Assembly (NCBI GenBank): GCA_026874595.1
Contig: CM049309.1
Span: 71,402,926 to 71,466,925, forward strand
Reading direction: 5' to 3'
From: Sipunculus nudus
Taxonomy: Eukaryota > Annelida > Sipuncula > Golfingiida > Sipunculidae
Length of the DNA: 64,000 bases
The position numbers and the translations under genes were made by a program. Shown here piece by piece: positions 1-11,388 of the stretch. Each line of letters opens with the position of its first letter. Position 1 is the stretch's first letter. A model generated the notes under the pieces. It searched no databases. It saw only the letters and a list, made by a program, of their open reading frames with translations, and was not told the DNA's origin.

Positions 1-310
1 TTGTTATGGTTCTGTGTGAGAGTAAACACAATCATTGGGTGTCATCATGTGTCCCTTTACCATAAAAAAAAACTGACTGTAGGTCTGACCTTGCACATGT
101 GCACCAACTCTCAAAGAGGTGAAGTTGCATGGTATGGCCACCAAATGGCATGCACTATGTTTGTCTCATACCATTCATAACACCTGTGGCATGTGCATAT
201 CCATAAGCGTACAGGAGTTAGCTACTTGTTTAAGAACCTAATAATTCCAGATACCATTATATAACAAGGAATAAACGCTATATTTCATGTTTATTCAACA
301 TACCTGGTCA
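1..310. repeat. Dispersed repeat, family B copy
   Basis: The stretch with GTGTGAGAGTAAACAC, TTTACCATAA and GCATGGTATGGCCACCA recurs in the same order at 30310-30870 and, more diverged, at 5740-6260. No transposase frame or clear ends are visible, so the class is unknown. The left end may be cut by the window edge. Confidence 0.5.
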
Positions 311-939
311 ATTTATGAGTACCTCTAATAGATCAAGTTCCAAGGTTATTTCCTCTTTCATTTATACTTTTACATTTGTACTCACACTAATATATGTCAC
401 AAAACTTGCCTGGCTTAATGTAATAAAAATATGGTATTCAGAAGCATATATTTGTTGTTTATAGTGAAGGTTCCACTTGTTGACTGGGATTTTTACCAAA
501 TGTTAACATTTATCTTACCTTTTTTACTCCTGAGTGAGGGAGTAATCCTAATTGATTCATCACTGGCAATTGCATCTGGAAAAAAAAAGAAAAGTCAATC
601 ACCTAAAATTATGTATTATTCAATTAACAATGATAAAACATCACAATAATACTATTAAACAGACAAACAGTCATTTTATTGTCATATATGGTGTAACTGA
701 TTGACAGTGATATATGTCTGAAACTAGATATTTCTTGGCACTGCAGGTACCATAGTATCCCAAGACAATTAATCCCCCCCCCCTTTAAGAATAGGAACCC
801 TATCTTCAGCAGCATATACTGACACTTGGCAAGGGACTATGGTTTCTTCCATCTATCAACTTAAGAAACAATATTTTTCACCAAATATGGGGGCCAATAT
901 GTTGAATCTCTCTTGAGAAAAGAGAATTAATTTATTTTA

Positions 940-1570
940 TGGAAATGGGAAGGTAGGTGGCACCACCTGTCTAGTTGATGAGAAAACTTTCCAAGATGGA
1001 TGGACATGCCACATTTACGACCAATACCTTGCACCACTCTGGAGATTTGAGCAATTTTCACCCAAAGCACATGTACAGATGGACACAAGGCAAAACGATT
1101 GCAGATGGCGCCACCAGCCTAGAGTACAAGATGGAGGAGTCCAAGATCAATGGATATGCACAATTTCAGACCAATTGGGCAAATCACTCCTCAGAAAAGG
1201 GCATTAATTTATTCTACAAAAACCCTGAAGGTAGGTGGTGCCACCTGTCTGGTTTACAAGAAAACTTCCCAAGATGGATGGACAAGCCAAATTTCAGACC
1301 AATACCTTGAACCACTTCGGAGATATGAGCAATTTTCACACAAAGCAAACGTAGGGATGGACGCCACACATTCACGATTCCAGATAGCGCCACCAGTCTT
1401 GAATACAAGATGTTGGTATCCAAGATCAATAGATGTACACAATTTCAGCCCAATCCGTCCATTAGTTTTAGACTTATAATGCTCACAGTACTGTTAATTG
1501 GCTATGATGGGGTATTAAAAGGCGCAAAAACAAGGACAGAAGGTGGCGCCATCTGTCTTCCACAGAAGCC
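940..1570 (-). mobile_element. Fragment of palindrome-bearing Helitron-like repeat, reverse orientation
   Basis: Read on the minus strand, this matches the core units of the elements at 39898-43027. It shares the GGTGGCGCCACC palindrome, the 'GGACGC..GTGCAAA' block and 'CTCATATCTC' pieces, in several tandem units. Both element ends are missing. The small open frames here (about 70-110 codons) are by-products of the repeat. Confidence 0.6.
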
Positions 1571-4400
1571 AAAGCTATCCAAGATCTTCAATTAATTAGA
1601 TTTTTGGACCAATCCATGCATCCCTTATTGAGATATTTATGATTTTGGGTGATTTTCACCATATAAGGCAATATTCAAGGTCAAGGCCACTCTCACAGGA
1701 AAGGTCATGACCCCAATTTAAATCTATATCATCCCACAACCCATGCCTATGTATATGCATAATATGAAAGAAATCTGTCCATTATTTTTTTAATTATAAT
1801 GCTCACAGTACTGTTAAGTGGCAATAATTGGGGTATTAAACAGCAAAAAAACAAGAAAAGGATAACAGACGGCGTCACCAGTTTCCGGTACATGACATCA
1901 CTATCAAAGATCTTTGGTCAAGTTGATTTTTGGATCAATCCATGCAAGATTTCTTGAGATATTTAAGAATTTGTGTGATTTTCCCCCAAAATTGACCTAT
2001 TTAAGGTCAAGGTCCCTCCCCTAATAAAGGTCATGACCCAATTTTAAAAAGGCTTCGTCCTCTCACCCATATCTATGCACATTTCAAGTTTGGTAAAGAA
2101 CGGTAAAATATTTTTTGAGTTAACACATCCTAAATTCTCTAAATAAATAAATTTGACAGGCTCTTTTTCATAACCATTGATATTTTATTGATAATCTTGA
2201 CTGGGGCTGGGTTCACAGGAAGCCTGGATGTTCTTTTGTATTCCTTTTCATTACAAAACATCAGAAAATAAATAGGAACAAGTTAATGTATAGCTGCAGC
2301 TTTAGATTGCTAATCTACCAAATTAATTTTATAATTTGTCACATCCTGTTGTATTCTATTCTCAACCAGTTGTCTTATGACAAACCAGTGTGTACATGTT
2401 CTTTGGCTTGCTTACTGGACTTATATATAACTGTAAAATAATTGAAAGAGCAGCCTGATGTGATAATGAACACACAGAAGTACAACAGGTGTTCCACTCT
2501 ATCAAGATGTAGTAATTGCATGGCTACCTACATCTTATGAGCTGGCTAACCTGACAGTTGGTTATCTTATATACCAGTTTGGTTGGGAATTGTACAGCTG
2601 TCATAACAATGCGTTCTTGTTACCTACATACTGCACATTGCCTCCAATAAATTTGACTTGATAATTAACATGACTATCCTATTTTATTCATTACTGTAAA
2701 AAACATGGTACCAGTATGTCCTGAATCAGAAACCTTGCACACTGAGATTTCCTGCCCTGAATAATATGTATGTACAAAAAAAATTCACACACATCAAGTC
2801 ATCAACATGTTGTGTGCTTACTGTGCTCAAGAATCATGCTTTATAGAAGGCTATATGATCACATGACCCTCTTAAAATCCCCCCAGAGGTAAACACTGCT
2901 CTCCAAACCATTAAACATCCCCACTAGGAGTTAATTTGCTCTAGGATTTAATAAAAAATTTAACCACTTCAAGATGTTACTGCTTCTGTACAGTAGGTTA
3001 TATTTTACTATGATACATGGAACAACTCTGCAGATACTTTGGAATTGCTTTTGATAAAAGTGTTTTAATTTGTGTTTTCAGTGGGAGCTTACATTGCACT
3101 AAATAAGGAAATCACATTAATTCATGTCACCAGTACTTGTCAGTGTAGGTTAATTATATCCCGCCAGGTGGATGATACATCCTGGTCCACTCGTACTTGC
3201 TGTTACAAATAAACTTGTACTAAATTACAATAATTTCATGAATAGTAAATGCTTATAAACTCTACTTTGCATGAATATTGGACTGAATTAATGTTTTAAA
3301 ATGAAAAACAAGCGCGAAAATTCAGGCACACTAATTCACCACTTCCAAAGTATCTAGTGAGACCCACCTTAAGAATCAACCAATACTAATGATACTTGGG
3401 TTCATGCAGGGTTAAAATCAGAATAAAAAAGAATTATATGCTGAATTAGTGGCAGTAACAATGTATAATTGTTCAAAGAAGTGTTATTCTAATGTGTGTA
3501 GTCATCCAGTCTAAAACATAACATTACACTAAAATTCTTTGTCATTTGATTAATGTATAGCTTTTATTCACCAAAATTATTTATTAATGCAAAATTCCAG
3601 CTGAGAAGTAAAGAGCTGCCAATTTTAAACAATTATCCAGCTATTCTAGCTGTTCCTGTAAATTTTCTAACACATCATATCTGGTAAGAATGAGGGCATC
3701 ATTCCACATGTGCAGTTACTCAGCCCACACAGAGCTGCTTAATAAGCATGTCCATAGAAAGACATTGATCATGAAGTCTTATGTAATAATACTAGGGTGC
3801 TCATCCAAGCATTTAGTGATGGCTTCTTTACCACTGCAACCTAATAAACACTGTTAAACTTGGCTTCACACTTGGTTTGCTACTGATCTGGCTGTGATGT
3901 ATGCCATAATGAATTATAGGTCATATTTATACTAATAATCTACTAATTAATATGCAAATTTGAAATATTATTCTATATCTGAATAAAAACTTATTTGTTT
4001 TGCCACATTTACATCTAGCTAGGTCCTGAAGAATAGACTTTCTCCTTCAGCCAAGCTTTATGTATGTGTGACTAAATTATTCTTACTTCCTTTCATTTTG
4101 AAAGTAAGGTCTTTAATTAATATCAGCAACAGATTTATGATGTAAACTTTGTAAAAAAACATTATAATATCACTATTAGTATATATTTAAAGAGAAACTG
4201 TGAAAAAAGCAGAATTGAACACAAGTAGATCACTGGCAGTAGCAAAGCAGAGAAGAACATGTTTAAATATCCTTTGAGGTTGTATTATTATTCACTCCAA
4301 AATTTGCATGTAAAATATAAAAGAAATTGGGACCATGAAAAAGTGGTCGTTTTTTTAGCTAGTCCATAAACAGGTCGCCAGGTTAGGCAAGGTTTTTCCT

Positions 4401-4402
<2 letters not shown>

Positions 4403-4466
<64 letters not shown>
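4403..4466. repeat. TA dinucleotide microsatellite
   Basis: An uninterrupted run of TA of about 64 bp lies within LMAN1 intron 1. Confidence 0.95.
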
Positions 4467-4468
<2 letters not shown>

Positions 4469-4839
4469 TATGATATTATATAATATTATAGATAATAATT
4501 AAACTTATGGATAAGAAAGTTTAGTTTGAGAGCAGAGCAAAGCCAGTTGAGGTCTTATATAATCAATCTTTTATCAAATAATTAAAAAACAACAGAACTT
4601 GACAAAATTATGACTACGAGATGACACTTCAAAATAAAACGAATAAAAACGGGATTTACGGTGTTGCCAGTGTACCAGCTGAATACGCTTGATTTTTTTC
4701 ATGGCACAGCAATGTAACACTATATTACAACAATCATTATAACGATAACAACGACATCATTTCAGTTGCTGATTACACTACCGGCCTGCCTGTGACAGCT
4801 CAACACGACAACAGCAAGTGACATATGTCAAGTACTTAC

Positions 4840-5008
4840 GGCCTCCGTGCTCCCAGAACGGGATTGTACCATCCTTCTGTACTAAGTGTGGACCTTTAAA
4901 ACTGTACTTATACTCAAATCTTTTGTTAAATAAGCTCGCATACGACGAACTGATGAGGAAAAGCAAGCAACAGCTGAGGAGCGTTTGTGCGTCCATGGGG
5001 GCTGCCAT
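4840..5008 (-). CDS. LMAN1: LMAN1/ERGIC-53 first coding exon (partial gene)
   Basis: This encodes the N-terminus of the ERGIC-53 cargo receptor, a mannose-binding L-type lectin that cycles between ER and Golgi and exports glycoproteins. The exon gives 56 codons plus one base. A hydrophobic signal peptide (residues about 5-24) is followed by FEYKYSFKGPHLV and DGTIPFW, which match the start of the lectin domain of animal LMAN1 almost exactly. The ATG at 5008 was chosen because it has A at -3 and G at +4; the reading frame extends upstream only from a TTG. The donor GTAAGT (minus strand, 4839-4834) ends the exon within a codon. No later LMAN1 exon was found to the left, so the rest of the gene lies outside the window. 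It is divergent from EPG5, with 4.6 kb between start codons. The paralogue LMAN1L is less likely given the near identity to LMAN1. Confidence 0.9.
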
Positions 5009-5345
5009 GTTGGGAAAGGAACCACGTACTCGCACCTGCCGTAAAGTGGCCTTGACTGCTGGTACCCGTGCTACCAAACCGTTATATCCCTGATAAATCG
5101 ATACGAGTACCAGCCGTGGAGTTCAACTCGTCTTGTCCAAGAGAAATCAAAAACACGAACTATAATAAAACAAAAGTGCAAATTTCTCGTAAAATCTTAC
5201 TCTATAACTAATGAAAATGGTTCATCTTCATAGTTGTGACATATGGATCATTTGCGTGGTTTTGTTTGATTTTGCGACACCAATATCTACATAGTTAAAG
5301 CTTGGCAAAATATGATTGGCCAAGAAATATTTTTGGGCGGAGCGT
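5009..5345 (-). promoter_or_regulatory. Putative LMAN1 promoter and 5' UTR
   Basis: The region upstream of the LMAN1 start is richer in CpG than its surroundings. It carries a GC box (GGGCGGAGC, 5335-5343) and, on the minus strand, CCAAT followed after nine bases by CCAAG (5319-5301). That is one mismatch from the ER stress element CCAAT-N9-CCACG. No TATA box position was settled and the transcription start is unknown. Confidence 0.35.
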
Positions 5346-5517
5346 AATAATAATCACAACAAACAGTGTCCGAGAGTCGTGCTTTGCTTCCTCATGCGTT
5401 TCCAAGCATGACATACACCACGTGCTCTTGTACCTACACTGTTATTTGCCATGGTTCGTTAATTTCCAACAGACCTTCATTCATGCTACTCCCACACATA
5501 ACACGACGCTTGCATAG

Positions 5518-5520
<3 letters not shown>

Positions 5521-5551
<31 letters not shown>

Positions 5552-5614
5552 AACAAACATACATAAACATATATATACACACACATAAATATATATACAC
5601 ACGCACTAAAACGC

Positions 5615-5683
<69 letters not shown>
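5521..5683. repeat. TC, CA/TA and AAT microsatellites
   Basis: A TC run (5521-5548) is followed by mixed CA/TA sequence (about 5570-5605) and an AAT run (about 5615-5683). All are simple repeats in the LMAN1-EPG5 intergenic space. Confidence 0.9.
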
Positions 5684-5739
5684 TACAGTAATAACAACAA
5701 TAGCAACAACAACTACAGTTGTTTAAGCAAGTTGGTTAT

Positions 5740-6260
5740 TATTTAAAGGAACATTATCAGGAGCTAAGTTATGGCTATTCTTTCACATTATCAGTTCAGT
5801 TTTGCTTTATAGTAATGTTTCCCAGCAAAACCATCCGAGCACACGGTCTCATTTCCTCGCATAAGGCTGTTTAACACCATGTTATGGATCTGCGTGTTGG
5901 TAAACACAGTCTGTTTACCATAAAAGGCCGCGTGACCGGAGGTCCGATTAAGAGGGGTCACACGCTGTGTTTCAGCCAGCAGTAACATGTATTACATTTT
6001 TTGGGCAAAGTCAAACCAGGCATCTCCTGATTGACACGTGTTTTGGCTCAGCGATGCACACGGCCCCTCGCGCTGTGTTTTTGTTGACACCTTTCATCGC
6101 GCCCGGTCCACTTTTTAACATATGTTTACAGGAGAATGCAAACGGTTTCAGGGCAATATTTTGGCAGGAACATATTTTTTTTAAAAGGGAAGAAGCTATT
6201 TTTCTTGTTAACTCAACATGCTTTATAGGTGATTGGGCCCCTTTAAAAAAATTATTTCAA
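5740..6260. repeat. Dispersed repeat, family B copy
   Basis: This resembles 30310-30870 in order: a 'TTTC(T)CACA(C/T)TATCAG' block, 'CCCAGCAAA', 'GTAAACACAGTCTGTTTACCATAA' and 'GCGTGACC.GAG.TC.GAT'. It is diverged, with unknown class and unclear ends. Confidence 0.45.
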
Positions 6261-7559
6261 TGAAGGTTTTCTATAAGGAGTGAATCCAGGGGCAGCTAAA
6301 AATTTACCACAGGAGCCAATTCAATGACCATAATTTAGTCACGTGAATGTGGTATTTTTACCAATTAATGTTAATTTAGATTATAATAATATAACAGTGA
6401 GAAAAGTATCTAAATATTGACTGATATACATATGTATATATGAGTTTAAGCTAGAGGATTCTTGAAAGGACATGAAGGTCTTTTACTCCTTTATATATGT
6501 AGAGTACAAGTAGTGCACGGGGTTGAACCGTGTGGGCCTGCATGGGGACAATTTAGGTACGTATAGGTGACCGGGGCATTTGATGCAGTTCAGTAAAATG
6601 CAGTAGAACTCAGGATAAAACACACTCATGGTTATCGATGATTTATTTTCAGTAAAGATACAGAAAGATTAGAAATGAATATACAAAGAAAATTTAGGCT
6701 CACGAAAGAAATTTTTGTTAATTAATGTCTTATTGTTCCATCTGGAAAGCCTGTTATTGCAAAAATACAAATTGTGACGAACTTAGCCAGTCCTGATACA
6801 TTAATTTTGCTTCATTATCATCTTATATTGTCGTTCTTCGCACACAACAGGTATCAATAGGATTACTGCCTAATCAACGGGCAATAGCTAGTGCCATGTC
6901 AAGGTTCAAAAAGGAAATCCATAAACAGGATTGACTAATCAATCATGCCAGCAAAAATGAAGGAAGTGCATGATATTTTCTTTGTTTCCATGCATGCATT
7001 TTGTCTGCGTGTTTTGTGGTGTGTGCACAGGATACCCGTAAAAGTTACGAGTAGATCTCATATCTACGACATATTTAAAAACTAAAGATGGACAGATTTC
7101 ATGAAATATTTGAATAAAAGATTTGCTCCAATATCATGGGATATCTGCAAAAAGTTATGGACAGATTTCATAAGATATCTTTAAGAAGTTATGGACAATA
7201 TCAGTTCTATTTAATAAAGAATATGAGCTTTTGTGAAAATAATGGTCTGATAAAATCGTCTTTACTTGTTTGTTTTGAAACGACTGAGAACTTATTATCC
7301 ACAAGACATTTAATATAAATGGATTTCAAATAATTTTTGTGAAATGGAGGCCTCCAGGAAATGATTCAGTTTTGAAAGTGATACTAGTATTGATAAAATT
7401 CACCATCGGAGGGCAAAACTTTCTATTTGATAACTTTCCTTGAAGGGTGCCTATTTAGATATTTGAAGTCTATTAACCGAAGATAATCCATGGAACCTTT
7501 GGCCAGAAAACGCCGATCCCACAACATGCAGGCTGTTCTTGTGTTTATAAATATCCACG
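6261..7559. other. Intergenic stretch without recognised features
   Basis: AT-rich sequence without a supported gene. One GTCACGTGAA E-box sits at 6338-6347. I see nothing else that can be named. Confidence 0.5.
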
Positions 7560-7576
7560 TGTTTATAACATGTGTA

Positions 7577-7608
<32 letters not shown>

Positions 7609-7870
7609 TTAATCAAAACACATTCAACAAGGACATCTGGTGGCAAGTTAGACAAACTAGAGTTTTGCAAATGGCGTTTTGGAACAAGCGACATTTCCAG
7701 TCCCCCACATATACACATGCATGTACCACCATTTCCTTTGGTTCTTCATGTTGTTTTTTTTGGCAGCATTGGCGCATGTAACGTGTTTGCTAACAGTTTG
7801 TAGAGCAACAATCTCACACATGTGTTAAAAGAAATTATGAATTAAAAAAAATTAAAAATGAATTAAAAGA
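7560..7870 (+). repeat. Dispersed repeat, family C copy with GT/G run
   Basis: A GT run passes into a G run (about 7568-7606). Next comes ACATCTGGTGGCAAGTTAGA and AGAGTTTTGCAAATGGC. The same sequence occurs inverted at 38280-38560 and in direct orientation at 58480-58720. The class is not determined. Confidence 0.5.
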
Positions 7871-8603
7871 AACCTTTTTCACAGACTAAGCCAGAAATCT
7901 CATAAATTTCACAGAAACAATAAGTGAATATGTAGCTGCCATCGCTTTAATGCTAAGATTTTATTAAGCCTGCTTGATGTCTATTTTTTTCTACGGGGAT
8001 GGGGGGGGGGGAGAGGTTAGGAGTATTCCTTATTCAGGCTCATTTCTGGAGCTTTCTACAAAAATGATTGTTCGAATTTGCACGAATTTGTGAAACGCTA
8101 GTATGCCCCACAGTTCTGCATACAGGTGTCGCCAGGGTGTTTTTTTTTCTGCATGACCAGTTGAGAGGGCTATTGTTGAGATTTTTTTTTTTTTGCGACT
8201 ATAAGGCCGGTGGTCGCGTTTCCATCACTTGGGTTTTAAGGTACATTTGCAATAATATATGCATTACCTCACGCTATTGATTCATTGGTTCATTACGCAA
8301 TTCAAAGTTTCCCAGCCAAAAACATTTCTCCACAAGGACTTCCCTTCTACAATTCGCTTGTTTTATACGATGTTAAAGTTCTATGCTTATAGTGTCGTCT
8401 AAGTTCTATTTAGAAAGCTATTTTATAAACCAATTTCCATATAAATATAAAATTCATTCATTATGTTTCCTAAACAAATATCAGTGGTATTATTATTATT
8501 ATTATTATTTGCTGCACGGTGTTATCAGATAAGCTTGTCTGATATTTTCTTTTTTTTACATTTTAAGCAAATGGAACCAATTTATCAAAAAAAGCTTAAA
8601 ATA
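7871..8603. other. Intergenic stretch without recognised features
   Basis: Low-complexity AT-rich sequence with G-runs (about 8000-8012) and T-runs. No gene or defined repeat was identified. Confidence 0.5.
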
Positions 8604-9483
8604 CAGTGAAACTCCTATTGCGGACAACTCAGTAAGGCGGACAACTCATGAATGCGGACACTAAATCTCAGTCCCTTCAAATTTGCCTCTAAATTATGTT
8701 TAACATAAACTCAGTAAAGCGGACAACTCACTGTCCCGGACAACGGACAAAATTTCCAGTCCCGCCTGTGTATCCGGTACATATTTCGATCCTCTAAAGC
8801 GGACAGACATAACGAGTTATATTTTTTTTTGTTCATATATCTGCTGGGAGGACAAGCGTAATTTTGTGAACCATCATGATGTTTCATGTAAATATACAGT
8901 CGAAATTGTTGTTTATTTCTATTAATGTGTAGATATCACAATCATTACTTTATAAAGATTGGCTGGTCAATCAGAAAAAAACTAAGCTTTCAAACAGCTT
9001 TTCATTTGACAAGACCACCATTAAAATCTCAAATTCGTGCATTGTGATCAGCGTCCGGTCCGGAGAGCCTTAACTAGTTAGCGACAGTTTGATCTTTGTT
9101 ATTGTGAATGCGTTGTGAAGACTATCCTTAATTTAACAAATAATCATGCGGTCCGAATGCTGTCAATAATCAATCATCTATATACTTAGTGCAACCATCC
9201 AACCTAGAATAGTGTGCGAGGCCCAGCTGATAAAGTTGAAAGAGAGAAAGAAAGTTTTTTTCTATCCTTTTTTAATAATTATATTAAAAAAAATTCAAAT
9301 GCATATTTAAGCTATTTTGAAAATGTATTTCAAATTAAGCGTAAACATAATCAAAACAGAGGATATCAATAACATTCCATGAAGAATTGACGCATTATGC
9401 CAAACTCCTCTAAACCGGACAACTCACTAATACGGACAAAATCCTCCAGTCCCTTGAGTGTCCGGCTTAGAGGAGTTTCACTG
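8604..9483. mobile_element. 880-bp inverted-repeat DNA transposon (pogo/Tigger-like, non-autonomous)
   Basis: The ends are CAGTGAAACTCC and its exact inverse GGAGTTTCACTG, each flanked by TA (8602-8603 and 9484-9485), as expected for a TA target duplication of the Tc1/mariner-pogo group. Both ends carry repeated GCGGACAACTCA-type subterminal motifs. No transposase frame is visible inside, so it is non-autonomous. Its right end lies 147 bp before the EPG5 start codon. Confidence 0.85.
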
Positions 9484-9485
9484 TA

Positions 9486-9630
9486 TCCGATTCGACTGCG
9501 CCTGGCCAGATGCAGCGCCATCTATCGTCCTGATGAAAAGCTAAATGCAAGGTGGTCTTGTTCTCTAGCGAACTCTTTCGGCCACTGATTGTACTAAATA
9601 AACATAGTCACGTGCATACTAACAACAAAC
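9486..9630 (+). promoter_or_regulatory. Putative EPG5 promoter-proximal region and 5' UTR with E-box
   Basis: A short, CpG-containing stretch lies between the inverted-repeat element and the EPG5 start. GTCACGTGCA at 9607-9616 contains CACGTG and matches eight of ten positions of the CLEAR motif GTCACGTGAC, used by TFEB/HLH-30 at autophagy and lysosome genes. The start context AACATGG is favourable. The transcription start was not located. Confidence 0.4.
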
Positions 9631-9678
9631 ATGGCGGAAGCTGTCAAACCAACTAAGGCAAAGAAGAAATCTGGAAAG
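9631..9678 (+). CDS. EPG5: EPG5 exon 1
   Basis: Encodes residues 1-16, beginning MAEAVKP as in human EPG5, then a lysine-rich stretch. Two donors are possible, both in phase 0. AAG|GTTGTA after 9678 has good exon bases but weak intron bases. GTT|GTATGC after 9681 would add one valine. The first was chosen with modest confidence. Confidence 0.75.
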
Positions 9679-11285
9679 GTTGTATGCAAATTCTCCTTAG
9701 AGACATTTTTCCAGTTGCATGTGTTTGATGGCAGTATGCTCTTTTGTTCAGCTTTACAAGCAGTTAACATTTCTCTGTTGCATATATCCAGTAAACAGAA
9801 CTCGGGGGAGGGAAAAAACTACGCGCTCAGCTGAGGTCAGCTGACTTGGTGGTTCTCACTGTCTCGGGCTCAGCTGACTCAGTAACATAAGCTTCAAGTT
9901 CAAGTTGTGAAGATTTTTAGGATACTGAAATAAGGAACTACTACCGCAGGGCATTCTTTGAATTGGAGGAAACAACATATTTCATTTTTATATGTTGCAT
10001 TAAGCATCAGACGGTGACATAAGAATACTTATTTTATTTTCAGTTTCCCTTTCTGGGAATTTAAAGATTCTTTTGAATGATAAATATAGGCTGTTGCTAT
10101 AGGTCTGTACCTAGCCTTGACAACCGGACTCAGTAGGCAATCGAATAATTGGGCTGGTAAGCCTACTCAAGTCATGATGCAAGTAATATCGAGGAATGTA
10201 TCGCAGTTGTCTTGCATCAGGTTGCATTCATATTGTGGTAAACGGCCCAAAATCTCAATATTAATTATTATGCTGAGAATGATGAATTTACACTATAGTA
10301 TATATGTGAGCTCACAACGCAAAGGGAAACACTGTTTCCATGGACACGGGTCATTTCCTGTATTGCCTGTAAGCTGCCTGCGTCCTGTAACCCGTGCGAG
10401 GCATGCTTGTTCATGTGGTTATAAATTCAACAAACATGCTGAGGGGTTTACCAATGTGCTGGGCTAAAATAGAACTTTTCTTGCTCATGTTTGGTATTAT
10501 TAGAAATACACAAAAATGCTAAAGATTGGTCTGGTTTATGTTTATTGATAGTGTACCTGTAGGCCATGAAGCGTTGTGAGAAATGACGAAAATATTCTCA
10601 TCTTTATAAGGCCTCATAATGGATTCCTCAGACTTAGATGTAAAGACATTCTGGCACCAGTAATCTGATTGTATTGCCAGAGGGTCGATATGATGCTAGT
10701 CTGGACCCGGACACTGATCATACAGGGCCAAGTTCAGGCACTTCCTGTGACCATGCGCACTGACACTGCCGGACACATCTATGGGAGCTATTTCTCCAGC
10801 ACTGACTGACGGACCTACGAGAACATTTGCTGTTGTTCTGGCATTTAGTAACACATTTAAATTTTTTTGATTTTAATTGTAGCACTTTAAGTAGGACTTT
10901 TTACAAATTGGAGAATATGCATTTACCTGGAGATCTTCAAAATTACCAAAGAATTTTCATAAAATATGAGAGAAGCGAACTGCTTAATTTTAAATTGACA
11001 ATCACCTGAGCAAGTTTCAAATATATGTACTCACAGATTAATGTTTAAACAAAAGACCTATATAAATACACGATTTTGGGTCTGTCTGTCTGTCTGTCAG
11101 GTTTTTGTTTCCATGTGATAACTTTCTTAATTCTTAAAAGAATTCATTCAAATTTTTGTCAGTCATTTCTCTTATGCATACCTTGGATTGGATTTGTTTT
11201 GGAGTGTCTGTCTGAAAAACTTATTATCACCTGCTCCAAAACAAACAAAAAATTTCCTTTTTGTTCCCAATTCACATTAAAATTA

Positions 11286-11388
11286 TGACATGTGGAGACA
11301 TCTTCAGGGGACAATGAAAACTAAAACAGAGGCACTATGACATGTGGAGACATCTTCAGGGGAAAATAAAAACTAAAACATAATGAGA
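11286..11388. repeat. Direct tandem duplication (about 55 bp, two copies)
   Basis: Two nearly identical copies of a unit beginning ACTATGACATGTGGAGACAT (first copy starts ATTATGAC) lie next to each other. Confidence 0.8.

Larger units (their letters stand above)
1..4839 (-). other. LMAN1: LMAN1 intron 1 (partial)
   Basis: This is non-coding sequence downstream of the LMAN1 exon 1 donor. I looked on the minus strand for the next lectin-domain exon (a GADG...WYA-like stretch) and did not find it. The intron holds dispersed repeats at 1-310 and 940-1570 and a TA microsatellite at about 4403-4466. From about 1600 to 2130 there is divergent repeat-like sequence. From 2130 to 4400 I see nothing recognisable. 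Confidence 0.7.

Noticed and set aside
975-1479. Overlapping plus-strand frames of about 110 codons
   Set aside because: They lie inside a reverse copy of a Helitron-like repeat and match other repeat copies rather than a protein.
1-4839. LMAN1 exon 2 on the minus strand
   Set aside because: No stretch matching the conserved lectin segment with splice sites was seen.
4778-5077. Longer minus-strand frame starting upstream of the LMAN1 ATG and reading past 4840
   Set aside because: The upstream start is TTG, and the residues after 4840 follow a consensus GTAAGT donor and do not match LMAN1.
8604-9483. A transposase gene inside the inverted-repeat element
   Set aside because: No frame of useful length or DDE-type sequence was seen; the element looks non-autonomous.
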